NCBI GenBank assembly: GCA_964453115.1
Contig: CAYVRT010000019.1
Coordinates: 10,229 to 74,228, forward strand
Direction: 5' to 3'
Source of the DNA: JAIWNK01 sp964453115
GTDB taxonomy: Bacteria > Chloroflexota > Anaerolineae > Anaerolineales > Anaerolineaceae
Length of the DNA: 64,000 nucleotides
How positions within the stretch are numbered: the stretch's first letter is position 1; each line of letters starts with the position of its first letter. The notes beneath the pieces were generated by a model. The model searched no databases and was not told the DNA's origin. It saw nothing but the letters and a program-made list of their open reading frames with translations. The translations under genes and the position numbers were made by a program. Of the stretch, positions 33,119 through 40,738 are shown in pieces.

Positions 33119-33885
33119 AACCCCGCAGCGTGCCGCGCGGCTTCTATCTGGCTGGTAGCTTTGCAATCCTCTTCCTGCTGTTGCCCGTGCTTGCCACGCT
33201 GCTCAGCACCTCGCCGCCAGCGCTCTACGCAACCGCCCAGGATGCCGAATTTTTACGCGCCCTGAGCAACACTTTCCAGTCGGCGGGCCTGGCAACCGGG
33301 CTAGGCATCTTGCTTGGCGTGCCACTTGCTCACCTTTTGGCAAACAATCGCTTTCCAGGGCGCGGCTGGATCGAGGCGCTCATCACCCTGCCCATCCTCC
33401 TACCACACACAGCCGCTGGGGTTGCGCTGCTGATGGTCTTTGGACGGGAGGGCTGGCTGGGCCGCCCGCTGGCCTGGCTGGGTCTATTCTTCACCGATCG
33501 GATGGCGGGCATCACAGTTGCCATGCTGTTCGTTGGCCTTCCGTTCCTCGTTCACGCCATGCGCGATGCCTTCAGCCTGCTCGACCCAGAACTGGAACGC
33601 AGCGCGCAGGTAGATGGTGCCTCGGCCTGGCAAATATTTTACTTCATCACCCTGCCACAAACCTGGCGCGCCCTGTTGAGTGGCGGGGTGATGATGTGGG
33701 CGCGCGGCATCAGCGAGTTTGGGGCTGTTGTCATCCTTGCCTATCACCCCAAAGTGCTGCCCACCCTGGTCTTTGAGCGGTTTGCTGGCTATGGACTGAA
33801 TGCCGCCCAGCCCATCACCCTGCTGCTAATTATCCTGGCGTTCTTGCTACTTGGCCTGTTACGCGGGTTGGCCCGCCGCACCTAG
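33115..33885 (+). CDS. wtpB: WtpB/ModB-type oxyanion ABC permease
   Basis: A 256-residue inner-membrane permease with about six helices and the EAA loop that contacts the ATPase (ELERSAQVDGASAWQIFYFITLP). It starts at the wtpA stop (ATGA). The ATP-binding subunit WtpC is absent: the next gene is convergent, 2 bp away. The transporter must use an ATPase encoded elsewhere or be incomplete. Confidence 0.88.
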   Translation: MKPRSVPRGFYLAGSFAILFLLLPVLATLLSTSPPALYATAQDAEFLRALSNTFQSAGLATGLGILLGVPLAHLLANNRFPGRGWIEALITLPILLPHTAAGVALLMVFGREGWLGRPLAWLGLFFTDRMAGITVAMLFVGLPFLVHAMRDAFSLLDPELERSAQVDGASAWQIFYFITLPQTWRALLSGGVMMWARGISEFGAVVILAYHPKVLPTLVFERFAGYGLNAAQPITLLLIILAFLLLGLLRGLARRT

Positions 33886-33887
33886 GG

Positions 33888-34733
33888 TTATTTTCCACGG
33901 TCCACCACCGCCTTGACCAGCTTGACAGCAATGCTGCCGCCCGGCAAAATCATCCCAACCGCATCTGCGGTAATATCAAACAGCAGGTCGCGGGTCAGCA
34001 CGCCTTTGATCTGGTCACTCCACTTCTTACCGCCGGAACGAACCTCGGTTGTTACCGCATCCATTTCAATGACACTGCGCTTGCTCTTGCTCGCCCACTC
34101 ATATTCAAACGCGTAAACCGGGCGAAAGTTTAGCTCAATCAATTCCACATCCACCCGTTCCTCGTGAATGACCTGTGCATTCTGCACCGGCTGGACGACC
34201 TCAGCCGTCACCTGCCGCACCACGGCACTGGCGCGCACCTGTGGCGGCAATACCAACACCCCTTGCGGGGCAAAGGCATTCAAATCGGCAATTTCCGTCT
34301 TGGCCACGCCCTGATATTTCTGAAAATCCCCTCGTCCGCCGGTAATTCCATCCACTGTTTGCAGGGCGCTCAACTGCTGAGCACAATGCTCAACCACACT
34401 CAAATTCAGCACCGCCGCCCCCTTCGCTGGGGTCGCTTCCACCTCCTGCCCCAACAGCGTCACCTTTTTCACCTCTGGACCGCCGGTCGGCACACTGTAG
34501 CTGCGCGCACGGTCATACAAGGTGCGTGACGAAGCGCGCACCACCCAGTAAGGCTCCAATCGGCTCTCAAATGAAAGCAGGCGGATCTCATCCGGTTTGG
34601 GTTGCGAAAAAAGCGCCCCAATGGTTCCCATCATCAACCCGGCCTTTTTCTGCTCCACCCGATCGCGTGCCACTTCCACGCCAATTTGCGGCACCAGAAA
34701 GAATGCCTGCTCTGCCGCCAGGTAAATATCCAT
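33888..34733 (-). CDS. Uncharacterised 281-aa protein
   Basis: Not recognised. No signal peptide, membrane segment (apart from a glycine/hydrophobic stretch VGMILPGGSIAVKLVKAV near the end) or catalytic motif is visible. The middle is rich in beta-prone hydrophobic patterns (VRASAVVRQVTAEVVQPVQ). The start is supported by an ideal AGGAGG upstream of ATG 34733. It is downstream of the alpha/beta hydrolase gene on the same strand (9-bp gap), so probably the same operon. Confidence 0.75.
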   Translation of the reverse strand: MDIYLAAEQAFFLVPQIGVEVARDRVEQKKAGLMMGTIGALFSQPKPDEIRLLSFESRLEPYWVVRASSRTLYDRARSYSVPTGGPEVKKVTLLGQEVEATPAKGAAVLNLSVVEHCAQQLSALQTVDGITGGRGDFQKYQGVAKTEIADLNAFAPQGVLVLPPQVRASAVVRQVTAEVVQPVQNAQVIHEERVDVELIELNFRPVYAFEYEWASKSKRSVIEMDAVTTEVRSGGKKWSDQIKGVLTRDLLFDITADAVGMILPGGSIAVKLVKAVVDRGK

Positions 34734-34742
34734 CTCAACCTC

Positions 34743-35681
34743 CTATGGTTTTATAACGTTTTGCAAAATCCAATGCGTCAGCTCCACAATTCGCCCATCC
34801 AATGTCCGATCTTGCGCCTCTGGGATCATTGCTGGCGGATTGTTAAGCTCATAAGTCTGGTTGGGTGCGTCCTGGTTCAGCCGCACCCATGGCACCCCGC
34901 CCGCCACAGCCGCGTTGACGATCTCCAGAGCATGATTGTTATTGGGCTGGACATGATCTTTTTCAGACTGAATGCGCTGATAGGGAACGCGCACCTGCGA
35001 AATGAAGGTGAGGGCCTCGCGCTCGGCCCACCATTCATCATCGCTGCATGGCTGCCAGGCAATTTTGCCGTGCTGCTGACTCAAGTCACAGCCAACAGTG
35101 CTGTAAAAGCGGTTCACCGGCCCTTCCCAATCAATGTAAAAGCGCACCGGCAGGTCAGGGTAGCGCGCCAACGCGCCGCTTGCTGCCGTCACGCCATAGG
35201 AATAGGAGACCAACCCCAAGCGCTGCGAGTCTACCCCTGGCTGCTTTGCGGCGTAGCGAATGACAGCTGCCAGGCCATCCTGGGTGATGAAGCCATTATA
35301 ATCTTCGCTGCCACCCGATGCACCGCGCCCATCGGCATCAAAAATCACCACAGCCAGGCCTGCATCCGCCATGCGCTGTGCCCGGTCCGCCTCCGAGGTG
35401 CCAATGCCACCCGGCATCAACACCAGGGTAATCAACCGGGTCTGTCCATCCCACCCATCAGGGTAAAGAATCCACACGGCCAGTTCGGCACCGCTGCTGG
35501 GGTTCACGACTGTTGCAGCGCTGCGCGGCGGGTTGCCAATGGGTGGCCTGGGCAAGGTCGGGGCAATGGACGGCGACAAGGCAACAGGCTGGGCTGTGTT
35601 TTGGGTTGCCTGCGGTGTGGAAACGGGTAAACAGGCAGCAAGCAAAAGGCTCAACAAACCAAGAATGCCTATCGTTCGCAC
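34743..35681 (-). CDS. Alpha/beta-hydrolase lipoprotein
   Basis: A 312-residue exported lipoprotein (lipobox LLLAACLP) with an alpha/beta-hydrolase domain. It shows GRGASGGSEDYNGFI, the nucleophile elbow LVSYSYGV (Ser in SYSYG), and a late acid/His region (SEKDHVQPNNNHALEI). The fold resembles dipeptidyl-aminopeptidase/acyl-hydrolase types; the substrate is unknown. The start is GTG 35681, chosen because AAAGGAGG lies just upstream and the signal peptide begins here; the longer frame is unsupported. Confidence 0.82.
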   Translation of the reverse strand: MRTIGILGLLSLLLAACLPVSTPQATQNTAQPVALSPSIAPTLPRPPIGNPPRSAATVVNPSSGAELAVWILYPDGWDGQTRLITLVLMPGGIGTSEADRAQRMADAGLAVVIFDADGRGASGGSEDYNGFITQDGLAAVIRYAAKQPGVDSQRLGLVSYSYGVTAASGALARYPDLPVRFYIDWEGPVNRFYSTVGCDLSQQHGKIAWQPCSDDEWWAEREALTFISQVRVPYQRIQSEKDHVQPNNNHALEIVNAAVAGGVPWVRLNQDAPNQTYELNNPPAMIPEAQDRTLDGRIVELTHWILQNVIKP

Positions 35682-35762
35682 GGCAAACCTCCTTTCGTTT
35701 CCTCTGCTTGAGTGTACAATAAAATCACCGCACCTGACAAGTCCATTCGACAGCCAATCCGG

Positions 35763-35768
35763 TATAAT
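35763..35768 (+). promoter_or_regulatory. -10 element for the ICMT-like gene
   Basis: CCGGTATAAT with TATAAT at 35763-35768, 26 bp before ATG 35795; CGGAGC serves as ribosome-binding site. No clear -35 box. Confidence 0.5.
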
Positions 35769-35794
35769 CACGCCATCTTCTTTCGGAGCAACAC

Positions 35795-36394
35795 ATGACA
35801 CCCTTCTTCTTCTCCCTGCGCAGCCTGGTTCTGTTCGCCATCATCGTTTGGTTCGTGATCTATTGGCGGTTCGGGGCCTATTTGCTGAACGACTTGCGCA
35901 AAACGTTGCCCAAACGCGCCACCCGCACCGATGGGCTGCTGATGGGCATGATTGGCCTGTTCTCAGCATGGATCTGGATCACAGCGCTGTTCATCCTGCG
36001 GGGGCGCATACCTTTTCAGGATGGCTGGCTGAGCAGCGTCAGCGCCTTGCTTGGCCTGTGCCTGACTCTGCTCGGGATTGGTGGCACCTTCTACGCCCGG
36101 CATCAATTAGGCCGGCTGTGGACAGCTGCCGCCGAGTTGCAGCCCAATCACTGCGTGGTGGATGAGGGGCTTTACCGTCGTATGCGTCATCCCATCTACA
36201 CCTTTGCCATGCTGCTCAACCTTGGCTTTTGTCTGGTGTTCCCCACCTGGTGGAACATCCTCTTCACCTTCTTCATCCTCCTCGGCTATGCGCGCAAAGC
36301 GCAGGGAGAAGAGGCCTTCTTGCAGCAGGCTCTTCCCGGTTACAAGGATTACACCCAGCGCGTGCGCTACCGCATTCTACCCGGCATTTGGTGA
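35795..36394 (+). CDS. Isoprenylcysteine carboxyl methyltransferase-like membrane protein
   Basis: A 199-residue integral membrane protein with about five helices. It has the ICMT/phospholipid-methyltransferase signature GLYRRMRHPIYT (~residues 125-137), followed by hydrophobic helices and a C-terminal YARKAQGEEAFLQQALPGYKDY segment typical of the family's SAM-binding part. Bacterial members methylate unknown lipids or small molecules. The 3' end overlaps dppF by 18 bp (convergent). Confidence 0.88.
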   Translation: MTPFFFSLRSLVLFAIIVWFVIYWRFGAYLLNDLRKTLPKRATRTDGLLMGMIGLFSAWIWITALFILRGRIPFQDGWLSSVSALLGLCLTLLGIGGTFYARHQLGRLWTAAAELQPNHCVVDEGLYRRMRHPIYTFAMLLNLGFCLVFPTWWNILFTFFILLGYARKAQGEEAFLQQALPGYKDYTQRVRYRILPGIW

Positions 36395-37387
36395 ATTGGA
36401 ACGCTCGGCATAATGACAGGCAACAAAATGTCCCGGCGTCACCTCGCGATAGTCTGGCGCTTCCTGGCGGCAGCGCGCATCGGCTAGCGGGCAGCGCGTG
36501 TTGAAACGACAGCCCAATGGCGGGTTGACGGGGCTTGGCAGGTCTCCTTCTAGCAAAATGCGCTGACGCTTGCGCGCCCGCAGCGGGTCTGGCACTGGCA
36601 CAGCCGACATGAGCGCCTGCGTGTATGGGTGCAATGGATGCAGGTAAATTTCATCCCGATCTGCCAGTTCCATAATCTTGCCCAAATACATCACCGCCAT
36701 GCGGTCGCTAATGTGACGCACCATGCTCAAATCATGGGCAATGAAGATGTAGGTCAGACCGAGTTGATCTTGCAGTTCTTCCAACAAGTTCACCACCTGC
36801 GCCTGAATGGAAACATCGAGCGAGGAAATTGGCTCATCGCACACGACCAGGTCAGGGTTAATCGCCAATGCGCGCGCGATCCCAATCCGTTGCCGCTGCC
36901 CGCCTGAAAACTCATGCGGGTAGCGGTTGACAAAATCGGGGTTGAGGCCCACAATGCGCAACAATTCCTGAACCCGTTCACGCTTCTGGGTGCGGCTGAG
37001 CCGGCCATGCACATCCAACGGTGCCGCAATAATCGAACCGACCGTCATGCGTGGGTTAAGGCTGGCGTAGGGGTCCTGAAAGATCATCTGCATTCGCCGC
37101 CGGAAGAGCCGCAGCTCATTCTCGCGCAATTGCATCAGGTCTGTGCCATCGAAGAGGATTTGCCCGGCGGTTGGCTCATAGAGGCGCATCAGTGTCCGGC
37201 CAACGGTCGTCTTACCGCAGCCCGTCTCGCCCACCAACCCCAATGTTTCACCGCGAAAGACATCAAAACTGACATCATCCACTGCCTTAACATCATTGAC
37301 ATGCCGGCTGAAAACCAGGCCCTTGTAAATTGGAAAATATTTTTTCAGGTTCCGCACCTGCATCAGCACAGTTGGTTCAGTTGTCAT
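36377..37387 (-). CDS. dppF: Oligopeptide/dipeptide ABC transporter ATPase, DppF type
   Basis: ATPase of a peptide-type ABC importer. The 336-residue product has Walker A GETGCGKTTVGR, Q-loop MIFQDPYASLNPRM, signature FSGGQRQRIGIARAL, Walker B LVVCDEPISSLDVS and the C-terminal oligopeptide-family extension with cysteines (CRFNTRCPLADARCRQEAP). The start at 37387 overlaps the dppD stop (ATGA); an upstream in-frame start lies within dppD. Substrate specificity (peptides or others) is not decided by sequence. Confidence 0.92.
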   Translation of the reverse strand: MTTEPTVLMQVRNLKKYFPIYKGLVFSRHVNDVKAVDDVSFDVFRGETLGLVGETGCGKTTVGRTLMRLYEPTAGQILFDGTDLMQLRENELRLFRRRMQMIFQDPYASLNPRMTVGSIIAAPLDVHGRLSRTQKRERVQELLRIVGLNPDFVNRYPHEFSGGQRQRIGIARALAINPDLVVCDEPISSLDVSIQAQVVNLLEELQDQLGLTYIFIAHDLSMVRHISDRMAVMYLGKIMELADRDEIYLHPLHPYTQALMSAVPVPDPLRARKRQRILLEGDLPSPVNPPLGCRFNTRCPLADARCRQEAPDYREVTPGHFVACHYAERSNSPNAG

Positions 37388-38382
37388 TGGGTCGTCTTCT
37401 CCGCAATCTCCTGCCAATGCCAGCAGGCCACCAGGTGTCCAGGACGGTCACATGCTGCCAGCGGCGGCATGGCCTCGGCACATTGCTCGGTGCGCTGCGT
37501 GCAACGAGCATAAAACGGGCAACCGGTTGGCAATGCCACCAGGTCGGGCGGCAGCCCAGGGATGGAAACCAGCTTCGTCCCGGGCGCCTCATCCAAACGC
37601 GGCAGGCTGCCCAACAACCCCAGCGTGTAGGGATGGCGGGTATGATGATAAATATCCAGCACTTCACCGCGCTCAATAATATACCCGGCATACATCACGT
37701 TGACGTGCTGCACCATCTCGGCCACCACGCCCAAATCGTGCGTAATCCACATCACCGCCATGCCCAGTTCCTCTTGCAGCCGCACCACCAGGCTGACAAT
37801 TTGTGCCTGAATAGTGACATCCAGGGCAGTTGTTGGCTCATCTGCAATCAACAAACGCGGCTCGCAAGAAAGCGCCATGGCAATCATCGCCCGTTGGCGC
37901 ATTCCGCCCGAAAACTGATGCGGATAATGGTCGAGGCGTTTTCCTGGCTCTGGAATGCCCACCCAGCCGAGCAATTCCTGCGCCCGTTTGCGCGCCTGCT
38001 GCATCGTCATTTGCTTGTGCAGCATGAGCGCCTCGCAGATTTGAAAGCCAACCGTATAAACCGGGTTCAACGAAGACATGGGGTCTTGAAAAACCATCGC
38101 AATCTCATGCCCACGCACGCGCCGCATCTGTTCTTCATTGAGCTTGAGCAGGTCACGCCCACCAAACCACACCTCGCCGCTTTCAATCTTGCCGGGCGGA
38201 ATTTGAATCAGGCGCAGGATGGACATGGCATGGACGCTCTTGCCGCAGCCGCTCTCCCCCACCACCCCCAAAATTTCGCCGGGCTGCATGGCATAGCAAA
38301 CCCCATTGACCGCCTTCACCACCCCATCCTGGGTGTAAAAACGGGTGCGCAAGTCTCGAACATCCAGCAAAGGTTCTGTCAT
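37384..38382 (-). CDS. dppD: Oligopeptide/dipeptide ABC transporter ATPase, DppD type
   Basis: Partner ATPase of DppF, 332 residues. Walker A is GESGCGKSVHAMSIL, Q-loop MVFQDPMSSLNPVY, signature FSGGMRQRAMIAMAL, Walker B LLIADEPTTALDV, and the C-terminal Cys motif CPFYARCTQRTEQC. GGAGG before ATG 38382 decides the start. Confidence 0.92.
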   Translation of the reverse strand: MTEPLLDVRDLRTRFYTQDGVVKAVNGVCYAMQPGEILGVVGESGCGKSVHAMSILRLIQIPPGKIESGEVWFGGRDLLKLNEEQMRRVRGHEIAMVFQDPMSSLNPVYTVGFQICEALMLHKQMTMQQARKRAQELLGWVGIPEPGKRLDHYPHQFSGGMRQRAMIAMALSCEPRLLIADEPTTALDVTIQAQIVSLVVRLQEELGMAVMWITHDLGVVAEMVQHVNVMYAGYIIERGEVLDIYHHTRHPYTLGLLGSLPRLDEAPGTKLVSIPGLPPDLVALPTGCPFYARCTQRTEQCAEAMPPLAACDRPGHLVACWHWQEIAEKTTQ

Positions 38383-38394
38383 GAGTGCCTCCAA

Positions 38395-39618
38395 TTAGAC
38401 GCGCATCTTGGGGTCAAGGGCATCGCGCAGCCCATCGCCAAGCAAATTAAAGCCAAGCACACTGAGCATGATGGCAAGCCCAGGGAACAAAACCGCCCAC
38501 CAGGCACCGCTCGCCAGGTAACGATAACTATCGCCTAGCATGGCCCCCCATTCCGGCTCAGGCGGAATGGCGCCCAGGCCCAAAAAGCCAAGCGCCGCCG
38601 CCGAGAGGATGGCATTTGCCAGCCCCATTGTCGCCTGCACAATGATGGGCGAGAGAATGTTTGGCACAATGTGCCGAAAGAGAATGCTACCATGCGACTC
38701 ACCCACTGCCTGGGCTGCCAGAACATATTCCTTTTGCACCACCGAAAGGACTGCCGAACGCGCCAGGCGGGCATAGATGGGAATGCCCACCACACCAATT
38801 GCAATCATGCCCTTCTCCAGCCCCGGCCCCAAGAAGGCCACAATTGCAATTGCCAGCAAGTAACTAGGAAAGGACAGGATAATATCCATCAAGCGCATGA
38901 CGACATTGGAAAAAATGCGCCCGCCAAGCGGAGTTGCCATCACCAGACCAATCAACAACCCCAAGACACCACATACCAGCCCAACCATCGGCGCGGCAAG
39001 CAGCCCAGACAGGCCGCCCAGGAGCAGACCAGTTGCACACCAAACCAGCACCCGCAGCCCGGAACGCTGTTTCAGCCAGCCCGGCCAAAAGGCCGAGGCG
39101 GCCCCCAACAACGCAAAGAGCAGCACCTGCCAGAACTGCATTGCAACCCAGGCCGGCAGCGCCCCAAGCGCCAGGCCAATCAACGCCATCAACAACACTC
39201 GTTCCCAATACACCATCTCAATGCTTTCATAGAAGCCAGAAAGCAGACCCAACAGGCCGCCAATCAGCAGCGAAATGCCAACCGCCACAATCCCCACTCG
39301 CAACGAATTCCACCCGCCATGCACCACGCGGCGAAAAATATCACGTCCCAGCTTATCGGTGCCAAAGGGATGCACCGAGGGCGACTCAGCCGTCCCGACC
39401 AGGCGCGGCGGCGTCAGCTTGAGCGAATAATCCAGGTCAATTTGTGCATTATACGGCCAGAAATAATGTGCCAAAACCGCTGAAAGAACAAAGATGACCA
39501 CCACTGCCATCCCCAGGCGGGCGGTTCGGCTAGCAATCAAACGCCGCCAGGCATCCAACCACAAGGAGCGATGCTCACGCACCGCAAAATCTGCCACATT
39601 GCCCGGTGTCTCTGCCAT
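38395..39618 (-). CDS. dppC: Peptide ABC permease DppC with an extra membrane block
   Basis: Inner-membrane permease, 407 residues, about 100 more than usual. The ordinary parts are the N-terminal helix, HPFGTDKLGRDIFRRVVHGGWNSLRVG, MRLMDIILSFPSYLLAIAIVAFLG, the EAA loop (AAQAVGESHGSILFRHIVPNILSPI) and EWGAMLGDSYRYL. Between residues ~134 and ~235, after GLLSGFYES, there is an inserted hydrophobic block with about four helices not found in typical DppC. GAGGAGC precedes ATG 39618. The reading frame is intact. Confidence 0.9.
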   Translation of the reverse strand: MAETPGNVADFAVREHRSLWLDAWRRLIASRTARLGMAVVVIFVLSAVLAHYFWPYNAQIDLDYSLKLTPPRLVGTAESPSVHPFGTDKLGRDIFRRVVHGGWNSLRVGIVAVGISLLIGGLLGLLSGFYESIEMVYWERVLLMALIGLALGALPAWVAMQFWQVLLFALLGAASAFWPGWLKQRSGLRVLVWCATGLLLGGLSGLLAAPMVGLVCGVLGLLIGLVMATPLGGRIFSNVVMRLMDIILSFPSYLLAIAIVAFLGPGLEKGMIAIGVVGIPIYARLARSAVLSVVQKEYVLAAQAVGESHGSILFRHIVPNILSPIIVQATMGLANAILSAAALGFLGLGAIPPEPEWGAMLGDSYRYLASGAWWAVLFPGLAIMLSVLGFNLLGDGLRDALDPKMRV

Positions 39619-39626
39619 ATTGCTCC

Positions 39627-40691
39627 TCAATCGTATTGAATGCGGGGATCCAACAATGCATAAGAAAGATCCACCAGCAAATTAACCACCACAAAAATAA
39701 TGGCAATCAGCAAGGTCACGCCCTGCACAATGGGATAATCGCGCGCCAGAATGGCATCATAGACCCATTTGCCAATCCCCGGCCAGGAAAAGATCGTCTC
39801 GGTCAGCACGGCACCAGCCAGCAGCGAGCCAATTTGAATGCCAATGATCGTAATGACCGGCAGGAAGGCATTCTTGAGCGCATGCCGATAGAGCACCAGG
39901 CGTTGCGCCAGCCCCTTGGCCTTGGCAGTGCGGATATAGTCTTCCTGCAACACATCCAACATGCTGGAGCGCGTCATGCGGGCAATGATAGCCATTGGAA
40001 TGGTCGCCAATGCCACTGCCGGCATGATCAAATGCTTCAGGGCATTGCCAAAAGCAGGAAAATTGCCTTTCAGCAAACTATCCACCAGCAGCAAATGGGT
40101 GATGTTGGCATCAAAGGATATGCTTTGCCGCGAGCCGGTCGGCAGCCATTGCAGCAGCACCGCAAAAAGCATAATCTCCATCAGCCCCAACCAAAAGATG
40201 GGCATGGAAACGCCAATCAACGATCCAATCATCGTCACCCCATCGAGGAGCGAATTACGCCGCGCCGCCGAAAGAATGCCAACAGGCAAACCAATTAGCA
40301 CCGCAATCAGCATGGCAAGCAGTGCCAGCTCAATCGTCGCCGGAAAGCGTTCCGCCAATGTTTCGGTGACCGGAATGCGACGATGAATTGAATCGCCCAG
40401 ATCAAAACGTAACAAGCGCCCCAAATAGCGCAGATATTGACTATCAAAGAAACCAGCCAAATCGCCCTTGTGCAGCGCGTCGCGGTCTAAAAATGCCGGA
40501 CGGTTGAGGCCAAATTGCTCGCGGATGCGTTCAACATTCTCCTGTGTTGCATGTTCGCCCAGCATTGCCACCGCCGGGTCGCCAGGAATCAGACGCTGAA
40601 ACATAAAAATTACAAATGTAACCCCCAACAAGGTTGGTAACACTGAAATCAATCTGCGTAAAATATAACGACCCAAGCCAGCCTCCAGCAT
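39627..40691 (-). CDS. dppB: Peptide ABC permease DppB
   Basis: A permease of ~354 residues with the family N-terminus RYILRRLISVLPTLLGVTFVIF, FDLGDSIHRRIPV, the EAA-like loop (RTAKAKGLAQRLVLYRHALKNAFLPV) and ETIFSWPGIGKWVYDAILARDYP. ATG 40691 is taken as start by homology, but a stable hairpin (40700-40723) lies just upstream and no clear Shine-Dalgarno is seen. Translation may depend on coupling to dppA, or start at TTG 40736. Confidence 0.9.
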   Translation of the reverse strand: MLEAGLGRYILRRLISVLPTLLGVTFVIFMFQRLIPGDPAVAMLGEHATQENVERIREQFGLNRPAFLDRDALHKGDLAGFFDSQYLRYLGRLLRFDLGDSIHRRIPVTETLAERFPATIELALLAMLIAVLIGLPVGILSAARRNSLLDGVTMIGSLIGVSMPIFWLGLMEIMLFAVLLQWLPTGSRQSISFDANITHLLLVDSLLKGNFPAFGNALKHLIMPAVALATIPMAIIARMTRSSMLDVLQEDYIRTAKAKGLAQRLVLYRHALKNAFLPVITIIGIQIGSLLAGAVLTETIFSWPGIGKWVYDAILARDYPIVQGVTLLIAIIFVVVNLLVDLSYALLDPRIQYD

Positions 40692-40699
40692 CTTGAGCA

Positions 40700-40723
40700 G
40701 GGGGGCGGTTTCACCCGCCCCCC
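40700..40723 (-). promoter_or_regulatory. Stable hairpin between dppA and dppB
   Basis: A 9-bp all-GC stem (GGGGGGCGG / CCGCCCCCC) with a 6-nt loop and no T tract on the minus strand. Such hairpins after binding-protein genes often stabilise the upstream mRNA. Here it sits only 8 nt before the dppB start. Confidence 0.6.
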
Positions 40724-40738
40724 TATCTCGATCCAAAC

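Noticed and set aside
37330..38538. 402-codon plus-strand frame opposite dppD/dppF
   Set aside because: Shadow of two ATPase genes with all motifs intact on the minus strand.
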